A stretch of DNA of 60,544 nt, from positions 1-60,544 of the forward strand of contig UQWG01000005.1 in assembly GCA_900544645.1 (NCBI GenBank), given 5' to 3'. The position numbers and the translations under genes are program-made. The stretch comes from an uncultured Collinsella sp. (lineage in GTDB: Bacteria; Actinomycetota; Coriobacteriia; Coriobacteriales; Coriobacteriaceae). The notes below the pieces were generated by a model. The model did no database searches. It was not told where the DNA came from and worked only from the letters and a program-made list of their open reading frames with translations. Below, piece after piece: positions 57,658 through 60,544 of the stretch (positions within the stretch are counted from its first letter, which is position 1; every line of letters begins with the position of its first letter).

Positions 57658-57683
57658 TCGAAACGCGACAAACTCGTGCGCAT

Positions 57684-57718
57684 ACGGCGTCCCGGCTTCG
57701 ACCGGGGCGCCGTTTTTT
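57684..57718 (+). terminator. intrinsic terminator after the first PfkB gene
   Basis: ACGGCGTCCCGG (57684-57695) pairs with CCGGGGCGCCGT (57702-57713), one G-T pair, loop CTTCGA, then a T tract. Confidence 0.92.
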
Positions 57719-57800
57719 GTCCCACCCGAACCTCGGTTCCGTACTTCACGCGTTCCACACCGTTCACCGAGTTGATATAGCCTTTTGTCGTTGCGTGGAA

Positions 57801-57806
57801 TATAAT
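57801..57806 (+). promoter_or_regulatory. -10 element of the second PfkB gene (TATAAT)
   Basis: A consensus TATAAT 35 bases before the ATG at 57841. No good -35 with normal spacing is present (TTGATA is 23 bases away). Confidence 0.5.
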
Positions 57807-57840
57807 TTCATCAACATGTTACCTCGTGAAAGGAACATTC

Positions 57841-58773
57841 ATGATTTACACGCTGACTGCAAATCCCGCCATTGACTACAACATCGCCTGCGACGACCTG
57901 TCCGCCAATACCGTTACGCGCACCCGTAACGCGGTCTACACCCCCAACGGCAAGGGTCTTAACGTCTCGTTTACGCTTGACCACTACGGCGTCGACACCA
58001 CGATCCTGGGCTTCTTCGCCGGCTTCTCGGGTGAGTTTATCGTTAAGGGCGCCGAGGCGCTGGGCGTGCCCGTCAAGCCCGTGTGGACCGACGGCATCAC
58101 GCGTGTCAACGTGTTCCTCAACGCCGGTCCCGACACCGAGTACAACATGGTCAATGCCGGTGCCGCCATCAATGCTGCCAACGAGCAGGAGATGTTTGAG
58201 CTCATCGATTCACTCGACGATATGACCTGCCTGGTCATTAGCGGCTCGCTGCCCCCCAACACCTCCGAGGGTTTCCTGGCCGAGGTCCTACGTCGCGTGA
58301 AGGCGAAAGGTGCAGAGTTCGTCCTCGATATCTCGAGCCATCAGCTGGCCGACCTTATTGCTATGGAACCGCTCCTCATTAAGCCCAACGACGACGAGTT
58401 GCTCGACATCTTTGGCATTAAGGTGAGCGGTGGCGACGATGATTCCGTCAAGGGCGCTATGGCCGAACTGCACGCCAAGGGCGCCAAGAATGTGCTGCTG
58501 ACCTTGGGTGGCGACGGCGCGTACTTCTCCAACGGCGAGCACATCTGGTTTGCCAACCGTACCTTTGAGGTCAAGCTGCTGTCGACCGTCTGCGCCGGCG
58601 ATTCCTCGCTCGCCGCTTTCTTGTCCGTGTGGCACGACGCCCCCGAGCGCGTCGAGGACGCCCTGCGCCTTTCGATGGCCACCGGCGCCAACGTGGTCGA
58701 GTGCCCGGGCTTGGGCGATTTTGCCAAGGTCGACGAATATAAGAAGAACATCGAAGTTCGCCAGGTCTGCTAG
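57841..58773 (+). CDS. PfkB family 1-phosphofructokinase (copy 2)
   Basis: A 310-residue paralogue of the gene at 56725, same length and closely similar throughout. Here the family residues are kept: GKGLNV (Asn41), ISGSLPPNTSEGF, LIKPNDDELLDIFG and VCAGDSSLAAFL. It is the better candidate for the true 1-phosphofructokinase that would act on the product of the fructose-type EII. It has its own -10, and a terminator before and after, so it is transcribed separately. ATG 57841 follows GAAAGGAA. Confidence 0.9.
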   Translation: MIYTLTANPAIDYNIACDDLSANTVTRTRNAVYTPNGKGLNVSFTLDHYGVDTTILGFFAGFSGEFIVKGAEALGVPVKPVWTDGITRVNVFLNAGPDTEYNMVNAGAAINAANEQEMFELIDSLDDMTCLVISGSLPPNTSEGFLAEVLRRVKAKGAEFVLDISSHQLADLIAMEPLLIKPNDDELLDIFGIKVSGGDDDSVKGAMAELHAKGAKNVLLTLGGDGAYFSNGEHIWFANRTFEVKLLSTVCAGDSSLAAFLSVWHDAPERVEDALRLSMATGANVVECPGLGDFAKVDEYKKNIEVRQVC

Positions 58774-58795
58774 CCGCATCGATACATCGTTGCCG

Positions 58796-58831
58796 AACAC
58801 CCGCTTTGGATTACCAAGGCGGGTGTTTTTT
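58796..58831 (+). terminator. intrinsic terminator after the second PfkB gene
   Basis: AACACCCGCTTTGG (58796-58809) pairs with CCAAGGCGGGTGTT (58814-58827), one G-T pair, loop ATTA, then a T tract. Confidence 0.93.
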
Positions 58832-58968
58832 GCGCGCTGAACATATGTGGTGTCTGCTGTCTCGTTTTATCGAATCGACGACGCGATTGCGTGTGCGCGC
58901 TTTCTCGTTTCTTGTTAGACTTCTTGAGAACCATCGATTAACGCTCACAAGTGCAGGAGGCCATAGGC

Positions 58969-60363
58969 ATGTGCAATGTTTCGCTCAACGGTACGCAACC
59001 GTCCGATGCGTCCCTACGCGTCCTGCGCGCGCTTGAGGCGGCTGGTCTTGAGGCTTGGTACGTGGGCGGTTGGGTGCGCGACGCCCTGATGGGGTGCCCC
59101 AGCCACGATGTTGATATGTGCTGTAACGGCCTGTGGCAGGAGTCCAAGGCGGCGCTCGAGGCCGCCGGCATCGTGGTTGTGGAGTCGGGCATTAAATTTG
59201 GCGGAATCACGGCTATTTCCGATGGCGAGCGTATCGAGGTCACCACGTACCGTCTGGATGGCTTTTACACCGATGGTCGCCATCCCCAGAGTGTGGAGCG
59301 TGCTGCCTCGCTCGAGGACGATTTGGCGCGCCGCGACTTTACCGTCAACGCCATGGCCTGGCATCCCGAGCGCGGGCTTGTCGACCGCTACGACGGCCAG
59401 GGTGACTTGGAGCGCAACCTGATTCGCACTGTCGGCGATCCCAGGCGTCGCTTTAACGAGGACGCCCTGCGCATGCTGCGTGCGGTGCGCTTTGCCTGCC
59501 GTCTGGACTTTATGATTGAGCCCGAGACCAAGCGTGCGCTTGCCGAGTGCGCGTCGCTGCTCGATGCCGTGGCGCGTGAGCGTGTGGGTATTGAGCTCGA
59601 GGGCATTCTTTCGACCGGTCATGGGGGAGACGCGATGCTCCGCTATCCCGAGCTCATCTGCGCCGCCGTGCCCGAGTTGGCAGCGGGTCGCGGGTTTGAT
59701 CAGCGCAGTGTCTATCATGCGTTTAACGTCTACGTGCATATCGCCCGTGTGCTGACGGTGGCGGGGGAGCTCGCGCTGTGTGACGGCGTCGCGCCCTCGT
59801 CGAGCCTTATGTGGGCGGCGTTTTTGCACGATGTGTCCAAGCCCGAGTGCTTCACGGTCGATCACGCCGGCAGCGGACACTTCTACGGTCATCCCGAGCT
59901 CGGCGCCAAGAAGGCGCGCGTCATTATGGATCGCCTGGCCCTCTCGCACGACTTGGTGCGCGACGTGTGCCTGCTCATCAAATACCATGACAAGCCGCTG
60001 CGCCCCGAGCGCTCCTGCCTGCTCAATATGATGCGCGCGCTTTCGGGTGAGGGCGTCGACACGGCCCGCCTGATTGACGAGCTCATGGACCTTAAGCGTG
60101 CCGACACACTTGGCAAGGCCCCGTCGTGCTTCTATTATGTTGAGACGATTGAGGAGATGCGCGCGCTGGCGCACGAGCTGCTGAAGGCAGGGGAGCCCTA
60201 TTCGCTCAAGATGCTCGCCATCAACGGCGGCGACCTGATCCGTGCCGGAGTCAAGCCCGGGCCGGAACTGGGTCAGCTTCTCAACTCCGCCCTCGACGCC
60301 GTGATCGAAGACAACATTCCCAACGAGCGCGAAGCTCTTTTGGTCCATCTTAACTTGAATTAG
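58969..60363 (+). CDS. CCA tRNA nucleotidyltransferase
   Basis: A 464-residue class II nucleotidyltransferase with an HD domain. The polymerase head is WYVGGWVRDALMG with the metal pair DVD in SHDVDMC (about residues 46-48); the RRDFTVNAMAW and DALRMLRAVRFACRL motifs follow; the C-terminal HD domain has FLHDVSKPECF. It adds or repairs the 3' CCA of tRNAs; a poly(A) polymerase or A-adding role cannot be excluded. The tRNA-Asn genes here encode CCA, so repair is a plausible duty. ATG 58969 follows AGGAGG (58955-58960) at 8 bases. Confidence 0.9.
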   Translation: MCNVSLNGTQPSDASLRVLRALEAAGLEAWYVGGWVRDALMGCPSHDVDMCCNGLWQESKAALEAAGIVVVESGIKFGGITAISDGERIEVTTYRLDGFYTDGRHPQSVERAASLEDDLARRDFTVNAMAWHPERGLVDRYDGQGDLERNLIRTVGDPRRRFNEDALRMLRAVRFACRLDFMIEPETKRALAECASLLDAVARERVGIELEGILSTGHGGDAMLRYPELICAAVPELAAGRGFDQRSVYHAFNVYVHIARVLTVAGELALCDGVAPSSSLMWAAFLHDVSKPECFTVDHAGSGHFYGHPELGAKKARVIMDRLALSHDLVRDVCLLIKYHDKPLRPERSCLLNMMRALSGEGVDTARLIDELMDLKRADTLGKAPSCFYYVETIEEMRALAHELLKAGEPYSLKMLAINGGDLIRAGVKPGPELGQLLNSALDAVIEDNIPNEREALLVHLNLN

Positions 60364-60427
60364 CTACCTAGTTTACCTGCGTGTTCCATAACCTGCCGAC
60401 AATTTTTCGGCAATTTGGAATTTCTTC

Positions 60428-60456
60428 TTGCGCTGATGTTTTTTGTCCCGTAATAT
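60428..60456 (+). promoter_or_regulatory. promoter of tRNA-Glu
   Basis: TTGCGC (60428-60433), exactly 17 bases, TAATAT (60451-60456). The start would be near 60463, leaving a short 5' leader for RNase P. Confidence 0.75.
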
Positions 60457-60490
60457 ATTTCCTCGCAGCACGGCAGTGCAGATGTCATGT

Positions 60491-60544
60491 GGCCCGTTCG
60501 TCTAGCGGTTTAGGACGCCGCCCTCTCAAGGCGGAGATCACCAG
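60491..60544 (+). tRNA. tRNA-Glu (CTC), 3' end cut off by the window
   Basis: Acceptor strand GGCCCGT, D arm GTCT/GGAC, anticodon stem CCGCC/GGCGG with loop CTCTCAA give anticodon CTC (GAG codon). The T arm and 3' end are beyond the window. Confidence 0.9.

Noticed and set aside
60394..60412. TGCCGA/TCGGCA hairpin after the CCA-adding enzyme gene as a terminator
   Set aside because: Six pairs and no T tract after it; not strong enough to call.

Overview
The window reads as chromosomal core DNA of a member of the Coriobacteriia, most likely Collinsella or a close relative. This is an inference from gene content and order, not a database match. Support: GC-rich codon use with strong third-position bias; a SepIVA-like gene next to yceD, as in Actinomycetota; a yloU-yloV-recG / plsX-acpP-rnc-smc-ftsY-ffh order and a T-box leader of the kind common in Bacillota; and a complete PTS. 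The window begins inside one tRNA-Asn and ends inside a tRNA-Glu. Almost all genes are on the + strand; the four - strand genes are an UPF0251-NifX fusion, a corrinoid adenosyltransferase, an alcohol-dehydrogenase-like gene and a MurR/RpiR regulator.

Layout. 1-15.3 kb: tRNA-Asn genes, then a long housekeeping run: Asp23 protein, FakA-like DhaL protein, recG, rsmD, coaD, sepIVA-like, yceD, rpmF, plsX, acpP, rnc, smc, ftsY, ffh. It links lipid precursor synthesis, ribosome maturation, chromosome organisation and SRP targeting. 15.3-24.4 kb: the - strand UPF0251-NifX gene with two CATATG-centred palindromes, thyA-folA, an rRNA/tRNA methyltransferase, a MATE transporter, cobO/btuR, ftsH, a DUF523 protein and a glycerol-dehydrogenase-like gene. 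24.5-31.6 kb: a clear T-box leader and ileS, a structured non-coding stretch, lspA, an RluA-family synthase, a processive glycosyltransferase and a minimal prepilin peptidase. 31.6-37.5 kb: dGTPase-like HD protein, rarA, and a cluster of DUF948 protein, RsbW-like protein, SigB/F-type sigma factor and AI-2E family membrane protein. 37.5-50.8 kb: alaS, ruvX(yqgF), mltG, yqeG, aroK, an aroB-like gene, a Xaa-Pro peptidase, efp, a second Asp23 protein, nusB, xseB, tlyA, nadK, recN. 50.8-58.8 kb: a sugar PTS island: RpiR regulator, fructose-type EIIBCA, HPr, EI and two PfkB kinases. 58.9-60.5 kb: CCA-adding enzyme and the start of tRNA-Glu.

Most of the window is ordinary core genome. The parts that deserve a second look are: (a) the UPF0251-NifX fusion, which keeps a perfect Shine-Dalgarno and start codon in front of its second domain, with paired operators at its promoter; (b) an RsbW-like putative anti-sigma factor that has lost the recognisable ATP-binding boxes; (c) an AroB-like protein that has lost the metal and lysine residues of dehydroquinate synthase; (d) a 152-bp element with perfect 42-bp inverted arms upstream of ptsH; (e) a multi-helix non-coding stretch after ileS; and (f) a set of REP-like hairpins sharing a GTCCCCTTTG core. 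No CRISPR array, transposase, prophage or recognisable defence system was found.
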